NCBI GenBank assembly: GCA_023428865.1
Contig: JAEYWT010000225.1
Location: 1 to 7,378 of the forward strand
DNA: 7,378 nt
Direction of reading: 5' to 3'
Origin: Bacteroidota bacterium
GTDB taxonomy: Bacteria > Bacteroidota > Bacteroidia > Flavobacteriales_F > PHOS-HE28
Below are positions 7,301-7,378 of the stretch, piece after piece. Position numbers and translations under genes: made by a program. Positions within the stretch are counted from its first letter, which is position 1; each line of letters begins with the position of its first letter. A model generated the notes under the pieces. The model was not told the origin of the DNA. It saw only the letters and a list, made by a program, of their open reading frames with translations, and searched no databases.

Positions 7301-7378
7301 CTCAGCTTCAACAGTGATAAGCAGCGGTACAACGTGGGCGATCAGGCAACGCTCATAATACCCAGCAGTGGTAGTGGC
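4352..7378 (+). CDS. Alpha-2-macroglobulin family lipoprotein, 5' part (first 1009 codons)
   Basis: The frame stays open from ATG 4352 to the window end, so the C-terminal part is missing. The N-terminus is a lipoprotein signal with lipobox LAGC and lipidated Cys24. Residues 44-135 resemble the Ig-like opening domain of bacterial macroglobulins (LSPNVAGTVHW, then LAFRPNERLEQEKTYTV). Residues 623-637 carry the macroglobulin-domain signature YGERGVWRPGDSLYL, and residues 846-900 match the family's YVGLK...VALDGMGKP...NWWWD stretch. Bacterial members trap proteases in the periplasm, often through a CxEQ thioester, and are commonly encoded beside the peptidoglycan synthase PbpC. The bait, thioester and receptor-like domains would lie beyond 7378, so I cannot tell whether the thioester is present. 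A Tyr/acidic insert sits at residues 473-499. The ATG is preferred because in-frame TAGs at 4277 and 4286 bar earlier starts, leaving only a GTG at 4301. Members are usually about 1,500-2,000 residues. The family call is firm. Confidence 0.9.
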   Translation, partial: MYRSIRRTPLFVHTLWIGLLLAGCRSQETSFAPDAAFTPYIPAFTAGHISARAPIIVRIADGQQWKDTSEAAIQKLFSLSPNVAGTVHWQDDRTLAFRPNERLEQEKTYTVDFALGDIIQTPNDLRTFKFQVSTIRQGIDVRISDMRSLSPTDLTYQRLVVAVHTGDDATGQDLEGCFNATQEGRKLSLTWEHEPNGLYHRFTADSVLRAENASSVVINWDGDRIASADEGSLPFSVPSINELTLISATTDSEGEQKATLLFSDPLDATQDMNGLVGIAGADDVRIAVEGNKLTLYPVQRLTGDKQAYVAAAVRNVNGRKLGTDLTVDLSFEELKPAVRLVGKGTILPSSDGMVMPFEAVNLKAVDVRVVRIYESNVTQFLQVNNLDGQRELARVGRLVTRKTIPLKTADAPDLGRWNRFYLDLEQHIKAEPGAIYRVELSFTRQHAIYPCANGTPEFNETPTRTWEEEQAAYDRYDDYWYYDEYYYEDEYDYREREDPCTASYYMRDNSVARNILASDLGIIAKCGNDGSLFFAVSDLRSTDPLSGVKLEVLDLQRKSLGSVVTDGEGLATLPASKHKPYMVVASKGTQRGYLPLGDGFALSVSEADVQGAAIERGLKGFIYGERGVWRPGDSLYLAFILQDARNKLPKDHPVVLELSDPQGRVDQKLVRTTSVNGVYAFHCATDRDDPTGYWNARVVVGGTSFHKSIRIETVKPNRLKINLDVGERITSAGDHDITLRSNWLHGAPARGLNSRVTVTMTRGKANFKGYEKYNFNDLRNTVPEEEQVAFEGALNEQGETRFPLELQAGRNAPAVVNANIVTRVFEAGGDASMDRTTVEYYPYSAYVGLKEPGSYNAWGGLLTDTTYSLPVVALDGMGKPMPGHALKAQVYKMQRNWWWDGDLDGVANYISSPSVELRQEFDIVTDAKGQAKLKFRVDRPDWGRFTVRVTDQSSGHSSALQFYLDWPGWEGRSRRDEPDQAAMLSFNSDKQRYNVGDQATLIIPSSGSG
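5768..5848 (+). other. Tyr/Asp/Glu-rich insert within the macroglobulin coding region
   Basis: These 27 codons (residues 473-499) encode 10 Tyr, 1 Trp, 7 Asp and 5 Glu, with only three Arg and one Pro as the remainder. The codons are a mixture of TAC/TAT and GAT/GAC/GAA/GAG with no perfect nucleotide repeat. The segment lies between Cys451 and Cys500, which could form a disulfide closing it as a loop. It interrupts an otherwise ordered macroglobulin-domain region and is probably an exposed acidic loop. Composition is certain; function is unknown. Confidence 0.6.

Overview
The window looks like ordinary chromosome from a Bacteroidota bacterium, probably a flavobacterium-like lineage with unusually high GC (clearly above 50% by eye, not counted). 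The evidence is that no start codon has a purine-rich Shine-Dalgarno sequence, there is a TAnnTTTG-type promoter element, and the proteins are of types common in this phylum: a LOG-family protein, an outer-membrane barrel with calcium-type TSP3 repeats, SPOR-like peptidoglycan-binding repeats, and a large alpha-2-macroglobulin lipoprotein. The phylum call is fairly safe; the order is a guess.

Layout, all on the + strand. (1) 1-420 is the 3' part of a LOG/TIGR00730-family nucleotide phosphoribohydrolase. (2) 421-661 is a non-coding gap with two small hairpins just after that gene, a short direct repeat and a candidate promoter. (3) 662-2125 encodes a secreted protein with two copies of an unnamed beta-rich domain, an Ala/Glu/Arg-rich helix and a C-terminal SPOR-like domain. 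(4) 2147-4240, only 21 bp later, encodes an outer-membrane barrel followed by two TSP3 repeats and three SPOR-like repeats. (5) 4241-4351 is a 111-bp spacer with weak secondary structure. (6) 4352-7378 is the first 1009 codons of an alpha-2-macroglobulin-family lipoprotein that runs off the window.

Genes 3, 4 and 6 are all exported envelope proteins and may form one envelope-maintenance group. The two SPOR proteins would tie outer-membrane or periplasmic structures to peptidoglycan, and the macroglobulin would trap proteases that enter the periplasm. That functional link is inference from adjacency and domain content. The LOG gene is probably a separate transcription unit. I see no CRISPR array, tRNA, rRNA, insertion sequence, phage gene or defence cassette. 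The most unusual points are the barrel-TSP3-SPOR3 architecture, the repeat/SPOR protein beside it, and a Tyr/Asp/Glu-rich insert in the macroglobulin.
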